Assembly (NCBI GenBank): GCA_035538795.1
Contig: DATLJS010000042.1
Location: forward strand, 62,001-126,000
Length of the DNA: 64,000 nt
Reading direction: 5' to 3'
Source of the DNA: JAJZGK01 sp035538795
GTDB taxonomy: Bacteria > Pseudomonadota > Alphaproteobacteria > Rhodospirillales > Magnetospirillaceae
The notes below the pieces were generated by a model. The model was not told where the DNA came from and searched no databases. It was given only the letters and a program-made list of their open reading frames with translations. This document shows, piece by piece, positions 9,176-18,646 of the stretch. Position numbers and translations under genes: made by a program. Positions within the stretch are counted from its first letter, which is position 1; each line of letters opens with the position of its first letter.

Positions 9176-10066
9176 ATGTCGGCTCTTTTCTATACCCCGC
9201 TTTCCCATCGCGCCCTGATTAAAGTCGGCGGCGACGACCGGAAGGACTTTTTGCAAGGTCTGGTTTCGGCGGATGTGCCGCGAGCCGACGGCAGCCGGGG
9301 ACTATATGGAGCCTTTCTGACGCCCCAAGGTAAATTCCTCAACGAGCTGTTTCTGGCCGAACAGACCGAAATCCTGTGGCTGGAAACCGAAGCCGCCCGC
9401 CGCGCCGAGTTCGTCAAAAAGCTGTCCATGTACAAGCTGCGGGCCAAGGTCACGGTAGCCGCCGACGACAGCCGGACGGTCTTCGCCCTGTGGGGAGACG
9501 GCGCCGCCCAGGCTCTGGTCCTTGCCGCCGACGCCGGAGCCTTCGGCGGCGGACTGGCTTTGAAAGACCCCCGGCTGGCCGACGCCGGTTTCCGCGCCTG
9601 GCTGCCCGAAGGCGGCGAGGCCGCTTTGCAGGCCGCCGGTTTCACCCGCGCCGACGTCACCGCCTGGGACGAACGCCGCATTGCCCTGGGCCTGCCCGAC
9701 GGCAGTCGCGATCTGGAGCCTGAAAAGGCCCTGTTGTTGGAGAACGGCTTCGACGAGCTTTACGGCGTCGATTTCAAGAAGGGCTGCTACATGGGACAGG
9801 AGCTGACCGCCCGCACCAAATACCGCGCCCTGATCAAGAAACGCCTGCTGCCGGTGCGCATTTCCGGCGCCGTTCCGGAAACCGGCACGCCCGTCCTTCT
9901 GGGAGAAGCCGAAGCCGGAGAACTGCGCAGCCACTGCGGCCAAAGCGGGCTGGCCCTGCTGCGCCTGGAACAGCTGGCGGAATGGCGGGAAAAGGGCGGA
10001 ACCCTGCGCTGCGGCGACGCCGCCCTGACTCCGTCCGTGCCCGACTGGGTGGTTCTGCCCGCCTGA
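9176..10066 (+). CDS. ygfZ: YgfZ/GcvT-like folate-binding protein (Fe-S cluster repair)
   Basis: A 296-residue tetrahydrofolate-binding protein related to the aminomethyltransferase GcvT. YgfZ/IBA57 proteins help build or repair 4Fe-4S clusters in enzymes such as the radical-SAM protein MiaB. The diagnostic signature is present as FKKGCYMGQELTARTKYRA near residue 200, including the family Cys. The N-terminal DFLQGLVSADV also fits. The ATG at 9176 has GGAAGGA 9 bp upstream, better than the ATG 27 bp earlier. Cytosolic monocistronic gene, divergent from the glycosyltransferase operon. Confidence 0.9.
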   Translation: MSALFYTPLSHRALIKVGGDDRKDFLQGLVSADVPRADGSRGLYGAFLTPQGKFLNELFLAEQTEILWLETEAARRAEFVKKLSMYKLRAKVTVAADDSRTVFALWGDGAAQALVLAADAGAFGGGLALKDPRLADAGFRAWLPEGGEAALQAAGFTRADVTAWDERRIALGLPDGSRDLEPEKALLLENGFDELYGVDFKKGCYMGQELTARTKYRALIKKRLLPVRISGAVPETGTPVLLGEAEAGELRSHCGQSGLALLRLEQLAEWREKGGTLRCGDAALTPSVPDWVVLPA

Positions 10067-10205
10067 ATTGTGGCGAAACCACCACAGGCCGCGCCAAAAC
10101 ACCTTGAATCAGCGTTTCTCCGCCACACCTCCGCCACGCCCCGGCGGTACTTCTATACCTGTCCCCGGAACGAACCGGGACGCGAATAGAAAACGGAGCG
10201 AACAA

Positions 10206-10499
10206 ATGTTTAAGAGCGTGATTTCGGCCCTGGTTGTTTCCGGTGTGGTTCTGAGCGGCGCGGCTTTCGCCGCCGACGCGACGACCGGCACCGCCGCCCC
10301 CGCCTCGGCTCAGGTGCAGAGCCAAGCCGCCAAGCCGGTGGTCGCCGAGAAGAAGGCCGAGGAAAAGAAGATCGAGAAAAAGCACCATGTCGCCGAAAAG
10401 AAGGTGAAGAGCGAAAAGCAGCAGGCCGCCACCCCGGCCCCGACCTCGCCCGCCACCGCCGCCACTCCGGCCGCCCAGGCTCCGGCGAAGACGAACTAA
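10206..10499 (+). CDS. Small secreted Ala/Lys/Pro-rich protein
   Basis: A 97-residue precursor. Residues 1-22 (MFKSVISALVVSGVVLSGAAFA) form a clear Sec signal peptide with an AFA cleavage site. The mature part is low-complexity: a Lys/Glu-rich segment (AEKKAEEKKIEKKHH) followed by an Ala/Pro/Thr tail. It is probably periplasmic and disordered. The ATG follows GGAGCGAACAA. No family was recognised. A strong hairpin terminator lies 33 bp after the stop. Confidence 0.75.
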   Translation: MFKSVISALVVSGVVLSGAAFAADATTGTAAPASAQVQSQAAKPVVAEKKAEEKKIEKKHHVAEKKVKSEKQQAATPAPTSPATAATPAAQAPAKTN

Positions 10500-10532
10500 G
10501 ACAGCCGCCGACCGAAACCGGCCTTAAACGCG

Positions 10533-10557
10533 AAGGGCGCTCTGTTGGAGCGCCCTT
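10533..10557. terminator. Bidirectional hairpin terminator
   Basis: Perfect 10 bp stem AAGGGCGCTC / GAGCGCCCTT with a TGTTG loop, followed on the plus strand by AGTGTTTT. It serves the small secreted protein gene and overlaps the stop codon of the convergent gene at 10556. Confidence 0.8.
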
Positions 10558-11059
10558 AGTGTTTTGCCTGAACCGTCAGCCATTGCTTGCCGTCCCAACG
10601 CCAGCGGACGGTGTCGTAGGTGACGTTGCCGTCGGCGTCCTGTGTTCCCTGGTTGTCGATCTGGAAATCGGGCAAGGACTGGAAGCTGCGAGTGATCAGC
10701 GTCAGATCATTGCCGCAAAAGCGCGCTCCAAGCTGCGGCCGCTTGCCGTCGTCGCCGACATATCCCAGCACCACATAGCCCCAAGGCCCGCAGGCCTGAC
10801 GCATGGGATGACGGATCACCAGCACGGCCCGGTATTTTCCCGGCGGAATGAAAACGGCCTGAAGATCCAGCCAATCGGGCCACAGGGCGGTGTCTTCGCC
10901 GAACATGTCGGCGACGGCGGCCTCCGCCTCCTCGCGGTCGCCCGGCGTCAGGCTGTCGAAAGTCTGCCACACCGCCTCGGCGGCCGTGGCCCACGGCCCG
11001 ACCGTCGAACCGGCCAGCAATCCGGCGCACAGCAGCAGGGAACGGGCCGAGAAACGCAT
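10556..11059 (-). CDS. Secreted protein of unknown function, coupled to meaB
   Basis: A 167-residue protein with a signal peptide (MRFSARSLLLCAGLLAGSTVGPWATAAEA) cleaved near residue 28. The mature part has two cysteines (QACGPWGYV and ARFCGNDLT) that could form a disulphide, and ends YDTVRWRWDGKQWLTVQ. No family was recognised; a periplasmic location is inferred. The ATG at 11059 shares one base with the meaB stop (TGATG), so the two are translationally coupled, although no functional link to cobalamin metabolism is evident. Confidence 0.72.
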   Translation of the reverse strand: MRFSARSLLLCAGLLAGSTVGPWATAAEAVWQTFDSLTPGDREEAEAAVADMFGEDTALWPDWLDLQAVFIPPGKYRAVLVIRHPMRQACGPWGYVVLGYVGDDGKRPQLGARFCGNDLTLITRSFQSLPDFQIDNQGTQDADGNVTYDTVRWRWDGKQWLTVQAKH

Positions 11060-12018
11060 CAAAGACGCCCCGCCACATCGGCCAGACGGCGGAACGGCGA
11101 TTCTCCCGCCGCCAGGGTCAAGTCTCCGGCCCGGCGCACGCCTTCGCGGCCGAACCGCTCCCGCACCGCCTCCACCAGCCATTGCCCGGCCTGAATCCGA
11201 CGCGCCTGCGCCAACCGATGGCCGATCCGCAGATAGGCGGCATGATCGTCCAGCGTGGCGATCAATTCGTCCATGCCCTGGGCCTGCTGCGACGACACCA
11301 TCAGCACCGGGATCGACCAGCCGTCCTCGTCCTCGGCCAGCGACAAGGCCCCCAGCACGTCGGCCCGCGCCCGGCTGGCGGCCGCTCCCATGTCGGCCTT
11401 CGTCACCACCACCACATGAGGAATCTCGGCGATGCCCGCTTTCATGAACTGCAAGCTGTCGCCCGATCCCGGCTGAACGCAGAAGATCACCGTATCGGCC
11501 ACCCCGACCACGTCGGTTTCCGATTGGCCGACGCCCACCGTTTCGATCAGCACCACGTCGTAGAGCGCGCGCATCAGCACCATGGCCGACACCGTCAGCC
11601 CGGCCAAGCCGCCCAGACGGTCGCGGGCGGCCATCGAGCGCACGAAGACGCCCTGGTCCTCGGGATCGGTGGAAAGCCGGGTGCGGTCGCCCAGCAAGGC
11701 GCCGCCCGAGCGCCGCGACGACGGATCGACGGCGATGCAGGCCACCGTGCGGCCGCGGCTCCGCCAGCCGGAAATCAGGGCGTTCATCAAGGTCGATTTA
11801 CCGACGCCGGGCGGGCCAGTCATCCCCACCACATGGGCCCGAGGCGCCTCGTAGGCCTGTGACAGCAAATCGATCACCTCGGGGCTGTCGGGCGCCTGCT
11901 CCAGCAAGGCCAAGGCACGAGCGATCGCCACCTTTCCGCTGGTCTTGAGAGCCGACAGGGTGATGGGGACGGACACGGGCTTCAGGGCTTTCCAGGAGAA
12001 GGAAAAATTCAGCCCCAC
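11059..12018 (-). CDS. meaB: Methylmalonyl-CoA mutase-associated GTPase MeaB
   Basis: P-loop GTPase (ArgK/MeaB family) that gates loading and protection of adenosylcobalamin in methylmalonyl-CoA mutase. Visible motifs are Walker A GPPGVGKSTL near residue 69, VAVDPSS-like CIAVDPSSRRSGGALLGDRTR, ETVGVGQSE (switch II) and VVVTKADMG. The 319-residue length fits. The GTG at 12018 lacks a strong ribosome-binding site; a GTG at 11976 is an alternative. The mutase genes are not in this window. Confidence 0.93.
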   Translation of the reverse strand: MGLNFSFSWKALKPVSVPITLSALKTSGKVAIARALALLEQAPDSPEVIDLLSQAYEAPRAHVVGMTGPPGVGKSTLMNALISGWRSRGRTVACIAVDPSSRRSGGALLGDRTRLSTDPEDQGVFVRSMAARDRLGGLAGLTVSAMVLMRALYDVVLIETVGVGQSETDVVGVADTVIFCVQPGSGDSLQFMKAGIAEIPHVVVVTKADMGAAASRARADVLGALSLAEDEDGWSIPVLMVSSQQAQGMDELIATLDDHAAYLRIGHRLAQARRIQAGQWLVEAVRERFGREGVRRAGDLTLAAGESPFRRLADVAGRL

Positions 12019-12178
12019 ATGTAGCTCAGACCCAGCGCCCGATCAACGGCGCGCATCCCGTCCTAAACCAATGCCCGTTCAAGGCAGCCATTTCTTCTGC
12101 GCATGGACATGTGCACTGCGAAGAAAGGTATGACACAATTTACATCCATTTGCGCTTCACCCCGGACAGTGCCGAAGA

Positions 12179-15028
12179 ATGGTTTTGCGCCGTTTTCTTA
12201 TTGGTTTGATTCTGCTGTTGTTTCCCGGTCTGGGCATGGCGGCGGAGGCTCCAGTGCTGGTGCTTTCCCCGAATATGGGCAAGGCCAGCTGGGCCGGCCA
12301 TATGGAAATGCTGGCCGACCCCGCCGGTTCCCTGACCATCGGGCAGGCCACCGAACGCCCCGATTTCACCCCCATGCCGGGCATTCTGGCCCGCGGCTTC
12401 ACCCACGGCGCCACATGGCTGCGCATCCGTCTGGAGAGCGAACCGGGGGCCGCCCATGACTGGTGGCTGGAAATGCTGCCCGCGTTCCTAGACCGCGTGA
12501 CCGTCTATTTCCCCGATCAGGACCATCCCGGCCAATTCATCGAACGGGCCACCGGCGACCAACTGCCGTTGTCCAGCCGCGACTGGCTGCATCATCATTT
12601 TGTGCTAAAGGTGCCGCCGCTTGCCGATGGCCGGACCATGACCGTCTATGTCCGCGTCCAGACCGGCAGCAGCACCATCATGGGCGTCAGGATGTACACC
12701 ACCGCCCGCATGGCCGAGGACACCGCCGCAAATCTGTTCGCTCTGGGGCTGGTTTACGGCGACGTCATCCTGATGCTGTTACTGTCGGCGATTTTCGGCA
12801 TCTGGCTGAGGAAACGCATTTTTCTGGCCTATGCCGGCTATGCCTTGACCAGCAACAGCCAGATGTTTGTCGCCGACGGTCTGCCGGCCCGCTTCTTCTG
12901 GCCCGACAATCCTATTTTCACCGACCGGCTGGTGGGCTGTGTCAGCGCCCTCAGCGTGGTGATGGGCTGCCTGTTCGTCATCGAGCTTTTGGAACTGAAG
13001 CGCCATATGCCGCGCATGCGCCGCGCGTTCCAAACCGCGGCGGCGCTGGCTGCCGTCGCCTGTCTTTTCTCCGCCGCCGGCCGCTGGGATCTGGTGGCCA
13101 AGCCTTTCAATCAGATGGCCTTGGCGGGATTGCTGGCGTCAACCCTGTGCGCCGCCCGGCTGGCCTGGCAGCGGGTTCCCTCGGCCCGCTTCTTTCTTCT
13201 GGCCTTCTCCGCCCATGTAACCGCCACCAGCATCGCCATCATCATGCTGCTGGGTGTGGTCATGGACATCGAAACCATCGCCTGGCCGCTGCGCATCGCC
13301 GCCCTGATGCATGTGGTGATGATCGGCGCCGGTCTGGCCAACCGCCTGCGGCTGGAGCAGAAAAATTCCAAGGCCGCCGTGGCGGCGGCCCTGGCTTTCG
13401 AGCATCAGGCCCGCTCCTTGCTGGAAACCCGCGTCGAGGAACGCACCGCCGATCTGCAGGTGGAGATCGATCAGCGCCGCCAAGCCATGGAGCAATTGGA
13501 GATGGGCGAGCGCCGTTCCCGGACGTTCCTCGCCACCGTGCCGCTACCGCTGATGATCAGCCGGATATCCGACGGCCTGATCGTCTATTCCAATCAGGCC
13601 TTCCGCACCCTGTTCGACATTGCCGACGCGGACGAAGGCTTCGTTCGCACTCAAGAGCTTTACGCCGGGGAACAGGACCGCGAGCGGGTTCTGGCCTCAA
13701 TCGGCGCCGACAAGGTCGCCTTCATCCCGGAGGTCCAGGGACGCAGCCGCACCGGACGCCTGGTCTGGGTCAGCATCAGCTGCGCCCGCGTCGAACAGGA
13801 CGGCCAGGAATGCATTTTCGCCGCCCTGATGGATATCTCGGTCATCAAGGAGCACGAAGCCACCCTGCGCCGCGCCAGGGATTCCGCCGAAGCCGCCGAT
13901 CAGGCGAAAAGCGCCTTCCTGGCCATGATGAGCCACGAGATCCGCACGCCCATGACCGGCATCATCAGCGTCGCCGGCCTGCTGATGGAAACGCCCCTGA
14001 CCGCCGCGCAGCGCGACTGGGTGCGCATCATCACCGGATCGGGCGAGAGCCTGCTGACCATTCTCAACGACATCCTGGACTTCTCGAAGCTGGAGCAAGA
14101 CAAGCTCGAACTGGAAACCGCGCCGTTCCAACTGCCCAAGTTGCTCAGCGACACCGTCGAACTGATGCGCAACCATGCGGAGGCCAAGGATCTGAACCTG
14201 CGTCTGACCCTGGAGCCAAGCCTGGAAGCCTGGGTCGAAGGCGACGCGAACCGCCTGCGGCAGATTCTGCTGAACCTGATCGGCAACGCCGTCAAGTTCA
14301 CCGACCGCGGCCATGTGGCCGTCGCCGCCCGTTGTCTGCCCCAGCCCGCCGGTTATACCCTGGCCGAGATCGAGGTCGAAGATACCGGCATCGGCATGTC
14401 GGAAGACATCCAGGCCCGCCTGTTCACCCCCTTCACGCAAGCCGACGCCAGCATCAGCCGCCGCTATGGCGGTACTGGCCTCGGGCTGGCCATCAGCCGC
14501 CGCCTGGCCGTCGCCATGGGTGGCGGCATCACCGTCAGCAGCCGGGAAGCGCACGGCAGCCGCTTCACCCTGGCCCTGCCTTTGCCGAAAACCGTCGCGC
14601 CGTTCTGCGCTCCATCGCTGCCCGGCAGCGGCGGCTTGCCGCCGCTGCATCTGCTGCTGGTCGAGGACCACCGCATCAACGCCATGGTGGTGCAGGCCAT
14701 TCTCGACAAGTTCGGCCATTCCATCGAACTGGCGGTCAACGGCCTGGAGGCCATTCACGCCATATCGTCCCGTCCGCCCGGCCATTTTCAGGCAGTGCTG
14801 ATGGACATGCAGATGCCGGAAATGGACGGGCTGGAAGCCACCCGCGCCATTCGCCGCATGAAAGGCCCGCGCAGCGCCGTCCCCATCATCGCCATGACCG
14901 CCAACGCCTTCAGCAGCGACGTCGAGCATTGCATGCAGGCCGGCATGAACGGCTATTTGAGCAAACCCGTCGACCCCGCCGCCCTGTTCGCCGAACTGCG
15001 CCGGGTTCTAGAAATGGAAACCGCCTGA
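12179..15028 (+). CDS. Hybrid histidine kinase with 7TMR-DISM sensor
   Basis: A 949-residue membrane sensor. Order: signal peptide 1-22; periplasmic 7TMR-DISMED2-type beta-sandwich about 30-165 (TWLRIRLES, WWLEMLPAFLDRVTVYFP); about seven membrane helices 182-392; coiled coil 395-440; PAS about 443-560; HisKA with phospho-acceptor His586 in MMSHEIRTPM; ATPase domain with NLIGNAVKFT, DTGIGMS and GGTGLGLAI; receiver domain with Asp876 in VLMDMQMPEMDG. DISM sensors are thought to bind carbohydrate-like or other small ligands. No separate response regulator lies nearby. Its stop overlaps the next start (TGATG). Confidence 0.93.
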   Translation: MVLRRFLIGLILLLFPGLGMAAEAPVLVLSPNMGKASWAGHMEMLADPAGSLTIGQATERPDFTPMPGILARGFTHGATWLRIRLESEPGAAHDWWLEMLPAFLDRVTVYFPDQDHPGQFIERATGDQLPLSSRDWLHHHFVLKVPPLADGRTMTVYVRVQTGSSTIMGVRMYTTARMAEDTAANLFALGLVYGDVILMLLLSAIFGIWLRKRIFLAYAGYALTSNSQMFVADGLPARFFWPDNPIFTDRLVGCVSALSVVMGCLFVIELLELKRHMPRMRRAFQTAAALAAVACLFSAAGRWDLVAKPFNQMALAGLLASTLCAARLAWQRVPSARFFLLAFSAHVTATSIAIIMLLGVVMDIETIAWPLRIAALMHVVMIGAGLANRLRLEQKNSKAAVAAALAFEHQARSLLETRVEERTADLQVEIDQRRQAMEQLEMGERRSRTFLATVPLPLMISRISDGLIVYSNQAFRTLFDIADADEGFVRTQELYAGEQDRERVLASIGADKVAFIPEVQGRSRTGRLVWVSISCARVEQDGQECIFAALMDISVIKEHEATLRRARDSAEAADQAKSAFLAMMSHEIRTPMTGIISVAGLLMETPLTAAQRDWVRIITGSGESLLTILNDILDFSKLEQDKLELETAPFQLPKLLSDTVELMRNHAEAKDLNLRLTLEPSLEAWVEGDANRLRQILLNLIGNAVKFTDRGHVAVAARCLPQPAGYTLAEIEVEDTGIGMSEDIQARLFTPFTQADASISRRYGGTGLGLAISRRLAVAMGGGITVSSREAHGSRFTLALPLPKTVAPFCAPSLPGSGGLPPLHLLLVEDHRINAMVVQAILDKFGHSIELAVNGLEAIHAISSRPPGHFQAVLMDMQMPEMDGLEATRAIRRMKGPRSAVPIIAMTANAFSSDVEHCMQAGMNGYLSKPVDPAALFAELRRVLEMETA

Positions 15029-15345
15029 TGTTCGCCAAGACGCCAAAACCGCCCTATTATGCCGTCGTCTTTTCCAGTCAGCGGACGGATGCCGACGACG
15101 GCTACGCCGCCATGGCCGAGCGCATGGTGGAACTGGCGGGCAGGCAACCGGGCTTTCTTGGCGCCGAAAGCAGTCGCGACGCGAACGGCTTCGGCCTCAC
15201 CGTTTCATACTGGCGCGACGAAGCCGCCATCGCTGCCTGGAAGGCCGACGCCGAACATCAAACCGCCCAAAGACTGGGTCGGGAAAAATGGTACGCCGGG
15301 TTCCGCCTCAGGGTGGCGAAGGTGGAACGGGATTACGGATTCTAA
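15028..15345 (+). CDS. Antibiotic biosynthesis monooxygenase (ABM)-like protein
   Basis: A 105-residue single-domain dimeric ferredoxin-like fold protein. The pattern YYAVVFSSQ, MAERMVELAGRQPGFLGAES, LTVSYWRDEAAIAAWK and AQRLGREKWYAGF matches small ABM proteins. Members include heme-degrading and quinol monooxygenases, but many have no known activity. The start codon shares one base with the histidine kinase stop, so translation is coupled. The acetyltransferase gene follows with no gap. The frame also extends upstream through the kinase gene, but that extension is a shadow. Confidence 0.85.
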   Translation: MFAKTPKPPYYAVVFSSQRTDADDGYAAMAERMVELAGRQPGFLGAESSRDANGFGLTVSYWRDEAAIAAWKADAEHQTAQRLGREKWYAGFRLRVAKVERDYGF

Positions 15346-15873
15346 ATGATGACCGACACCACAGTAACTTTCCGCCAACTCGTCCTGACGGATGCGCCGC
15401 AATTCCGCGCCCTGCGCCTGGCGGCGCTGCGGGATCACCCCGAATGCTTCGGCGCGCCCCACGACGAGGAAGAAGCCCAGGGCGTCGCCCTGTTTGAACG
15501 CCGGATCGCCGGCTTCCAGGACGGCGACGCCGCCTTCGGCGCATTCCGGGGCGCCAATATGATTGGCATCGCCGCCATGTTCCGCGCCGCCAGCGGCACC
15601 ATGCGCCACCGCGGCACGTTGTGGGGCGTCTACGTCGTTCCCGAACTGCGCGGCACCGACGCCGCCGAGCGCCTGATCGCCGCCGTCATCGAGCATGCCC
15701 GCAAGCATGTGGACGTTCTGACCGGCCTCGTCACCTGCGGCAACGACCGCGCCCGGGCCTTCTATGCCCGCCTGGGTTTCGACTTCAGCGGCATCGAACG
15801 CAAAATTCTGAAGGTCGACGGCCGGTGGCACGACCAGGAAATCCTGGTGCTGGATCTGACAGACGCGGCATAG
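15346..15873 (+). CDS. GNAT family N-acetyltransferase
   Basis: A 175-residue acetyl-CoA-dependent acyltransferase. Motifs include the N-terminal FRQLVLTDAPQFRALRLAAL, the beta4 strand GTLWGVYVVPELRGTDAAERLI (a degenerate acetyl-CoA loop: RGTDAA instead of RGxGxG/A), and TCGNDRARAFYARLGFDF at the C-terminal fold. The acceptor is unknown. The ATG directly follows the TAA of the ABM-like gene, so kinase, ABM protein and acetyltransferase form one translational unit. Confidence 0.88.
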   Translation: MMTDTTVTFRQLVLTDAPQFRALRLAALRDHPECFGAPHDEEEAQGVALFERRIAGFQDGDAAFGAFRGANMIGIAAMFRAASGTMRHRGTLWGVYVVPELRGTDAAERLIAAVIEHARKHVDVLTGLVTCGNDRARAFYARLGFDFSGIERKILKVDGRWHDQEILVLDLTDAA

Positions 15874-15904
15874 CCTGCCGAGCCGCACCCCGGAAAACCG
15901 CAAA

Positions 15905-15936
15905 AAAGGCCGCCTTCCTCTCGGAAAGCGGCCTTT
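15905..15936. terminator. Bidirectional hairpin terminator between GNAT gene and ppdK
   Basis: A 14 bp stem with one mismatch (AAAGGCCGCCTTCC / GGAAAGCGGCCTTT) around a four-base loop. A run of A before the left arm gives TTTTTT on the minus strand, so it is strongest for ppdK, and it can also stop the acetyltransferase transcript. Confidence 0.82.
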
Positions 15937-15967
15937 CTCATGCGCGCGGCAAGAAGGCTTACAAGGC

Positions 15968-18646
15968 TTACGCCGTGCTGGCGGCTTTTTGCCCCAGGGC
16001 TGCCTGGGCGGCGGCCAAGCGGGCGATCGGCACGCGATAGGGCGAACAGGACACGTAGTCCAGGCCGACCGTCTGGCAGAAGGCGACCGAGGCGGGATCG
16101 CCGCCATGTTCGCCGCAGATGCCCATCTTGATGCCGGGGCGGGTGGCGCGGCCGCGTTCGGCGGCGATCTTGATCATTTCGCCGACGCCCTCGACGTCGA
16201 TGCTGGCGAAAGGATCATGCTCGTAGATGCCCTTCTGGCGATAAACCTCCAGAAACGGGCCGGAATCGTCGCGGCTCATGCCCAGGGTGGTCTGCGTCAG
16301 ATCGTTGGTGCCGAAGCTGAAGAACTCGGCGGTCTCGGCGATCTTGCCGGCGGCCAGGGCGGCACGGGGCAGCTCGATCATGGTGCCGATCATGTAGTCG
16401 AGCGTGGTGCCGGTGGCGGCGAAGACCTGGGCGGCGGCGCGATCGACCACGTCCTTCAACAGGTCCAGTTCCTTCTTGGTGCCCACCAGCGGGATCATCA
16501 CTTCGGGAACCACGGTCTGCCCGCTCTTCTTCGACACCTCGACGGCGGCGGTAAAGATGGCGCGGGCCTGCATTTCGTAGATTTCCGGATAGGTGATGCC
16601 CAGACGGCAGCCGCGATGGCCCAGCATGGGGTTGGCTTCATGCAACTGGCTGTTACGGGCGCGCAGCGCCGAAATGTCGGTGCCGGCGGCGGCGGCCACC
16701 TCGGCCATTTCGGCTTCGGTGTGGGGCAGGAACTCGTGCAGCGGCGGGTCCAGCAGGCGGATGGTCACCGGCAGCCCCTGCATGATCTCGAACAGCTCGA
16801 CGAAATCGTTCTTCTGATAGGGTTCGACCTTGGCCAGGGCGGCGCGGCGGCCCGCCTCGTCGGAGGCCAGGATCATCTCGCGCACCGCCAGGATGCGCTT
16901 GGGATCGAAGAACATATGCTCGGTCCGGCACAGGCCGATGCCTTCGGCCCCGAACTTGCGGGCGGTGCGGGCGTCCAGCGGGGTTTCGGCGTTGGTGCGG
17001 ACCTTCAGAGTGCGAATGGCGTCCACCCATTCCATCAAGGCCGCGAAATCGCCGGTCAGCTCAGGCTGCACGGTGGGAACATGACCCAGCATCACCTCGC
17101 CGGTGGCGCCGTCCAGGGTGATGATGTCGCCTTCCTTGACGACGACGCCCATGGCCTTGAACTGCTTGGCCTTGTAGTCGATGCGCACGTCGCCGGTGCC
17201 GGAAACGCAGGGACGGCCCATGCCGCGGGCAACCACGGCGGCGTGACTGGTCATGCCGCCGCGCGAGGTCAGGATGCCTTGGCTGACATGCATGCCGCCG
17301 ATGTCCTCAGGACTGGTTTCGATGCGGACCAGAATCACCTTCTCGCCGTTCTTGGCCAGCGCCTCAGCGTCTTCGGCCGAGAACACCACCTTGCCCGACG
17401 CCGCGCCCGGCGAGGCCGGCAGGCCGCGGGCGATGATCTTGCGGTCGGCCTTGGGATCCAGGGTCGGATGCAGCAGCTGGTCCAGATTGCCCGGCTCGAT
17501 GCGGGCCACGGCCTTTTCCTTGGAGATCAGGCCTTCGCGGGCCATGTCCACGGCGATCTTCAGGGCGGCGGCGGCAGTGCGTTTGCCGGTACGGGTCTGC
17601 AGCATCCACAGCTTCGACTGCTGGACGGTGAACTCGATGTCCTGCATGTCGGTGAAGTGGGCCTCCAGCTTGGTACGGACGTCGGCCAACTGGGCGAAGA
17701 CCTTCGGCATCACCTCTTCCATCGACAGCAGATCGGCCCCGGCGGCCTCGCGGGCGGCCTTGGTCAGATATTGCGGCGTGCGGATGCCGGCGACCACGTC
17801 CTCGCCCTGGGCGTTGACCAGATATTCGCCGTAGAAGAAGTTCTCGCCGGTCGATGGATCGCGGGTGAAGGCCACGCCGGTGGCGCAGTCGTCGCCCATG
17901 TTGCCGAACACCATGGCCTGAATGTTGACGGCGGTGCCCCAGTCGGCCGAAATGTCGTGCAGACGGCGATAGGTGATGGCGCGCTGGTTCATCCAGCTGC
18001 CGAACACGGCGCCGACGGCGCCCCACAACTGATCCTCGACCGACTGCGGGAAGGGACGGCCCAGTTCTTCCTGAACCTTGGCCTTATAGGCGGCGACGAT
18101 CGTCTTCCAGTCGTTGGCGGTCAGCGCCGTATCCAGGCTCTGGTCGTTGTCGGACTTGTGGTTCTCCAGAATGTCTTCGAAGTGATGGTGCTCGACGCCC
18201 AACACCACGTCGGAATACATCTGGATGAACCGGCGGTAGCTGTCATAGGCGAAGCGCGGATCGTTGCTGCGCTTGGCCAGGGCTTCCACCGTCTGGTCGT
18301 TAAGTCCCAGGTTCAAGACGGTGTCCATCATGCCCGGCATCGAGGCGCGAGCGCCCGAACGGACGGAAACCAGCAGCGGATTTTCCAGCGAGCCGAATTG
18401 ACAGCCCGTGCCACTTTCGATCTTGGCCAAGGCGTCCTTGACCTGCGCCGCCAGCTCGGCCGGATAGCTTTCGCCGTTGGCGTAATAGTAGGTGCACACT
18501 TCGGTGGTGATGGTGAAGCCGGGAGGAACGGGCAAGCCGAGATTGGCCATTTCGGCCAGATTGGCGCCCTTGCCGCCCAGCAGGTTCTTCATGTCCGAAC
18601 GGCCTTCGGCGCTGCCGCCGCCGAACGCGTACACCCACTTGGTCAT
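15968..18646 (-). CDS. ppdK: Pyruvate, phosphate dikinase
   Basis: An 892-residue enzyme interconverting pyruvate, ATP and Pi with PEP, AMP and PPi. The order is standard: N-terminal ATP-grasp (GGKGANLAEMANLGLPVPPGF, SVRSGARASMPGMMDT), phosphohistidine swivel domain (GGMTSHAAVVARGMGRPCVSG), and C-terminal PEP/pyruvate barrel with RTEHMF, GHRGCRLG, GTMIELPRAAL, SFGTNDLTQTT and the catalytic-loop Cys in GICGEHGGDP. The ATG at 18646 has GGAGG 5 bp upstream. Known roles in this lineage are gluconeogenesis and PPi-dependent metabolism. Confidence 0.97.
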   Translation of the reverse strand: MTKWVYAFGGGSAEGRSDMKNLLGGKGANLAEMANLGLPVPPGFTITTEVCTYYYANGESYPAELAAQVKDALAKIESGTGCQFGSLENPLLVSVRSGARASMPGMMDTVLNLGLNDQTVEALAKRSNDPRFAYDSYRRFIQMYSDVVLGVEHHHFEDILENHKSDNDQSLDTALTANDWKTIVAAYKAKVQEELGRPFPQSVEDQLWGAVGAVFGSWMNQRAITYRRLHDISADWGTAVNIQAMVFGNMGDDCATGVAFTRDPSTGENFFYGEYLVNAQGEDVVAGIRTPQYLTKAAREAAGADLLSMEEVMPKVFAQLADVRTKLEAHFTDMQDIEFTVQQSKLWMLQTRTGKRTAAAALKIAVDMAREGLISKEKAVARIEPGNLDQLLHPTLDPKADRKIIARGLPASPGAASGKVVFSAEDAEALAKNGEKVILVRIETSPEDIGGMHVSQGILTSRGGMTSHAAVVARGMGRPCVSGTGDVRIDYKAKQFKAMGVVVKEGDIITLDGATGEVMLGHVPTVQPELTGDFAALMEWVDAIRTLKVRTNAETPLDARTARKFGAEGIGLCRTEHMFFDPKRILAVREMILASDEAGRRAALAKVEPYQKNDFVELFEIMQGLPVTIRLLDPPLHEFLPHTEAEMAEVAAAAGTDISALRARNSQLHEANPMLGHRGCRLGITYPEIYEMQARAIFTAAVEVSKKSGQTVVPEVMIPLVGTKKELDLLKDVVDRAAAQVFAATGTTLDYMIGTMIELPRAALAAGKIAETAEFFSFGTNDLTQTTLGMSRDDSGPFLEVYRQKGIYEHDPFASIDVEGVGEMIKIAAERGRATRPGIKMGICGEHGGDPASVAFCQTVGLDYVSCSPYRVPIARLAAAQAALGQKAASTA

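Noticed and set aside
10068..10205. N-terminal extension of the small secreted protein
   Set aside because: It would bury a perfect signal peptide; the ATG at 10206 has its own ribosome-binding site.
12463..15027. Long plus-strand frame inside the hybrid kinase gene, continuous with the ABM-like gene
   Set aside because: Arg/Pro/Ala-rich without domains; only its last 105 codons, after the TGATG overlap, look like protein.
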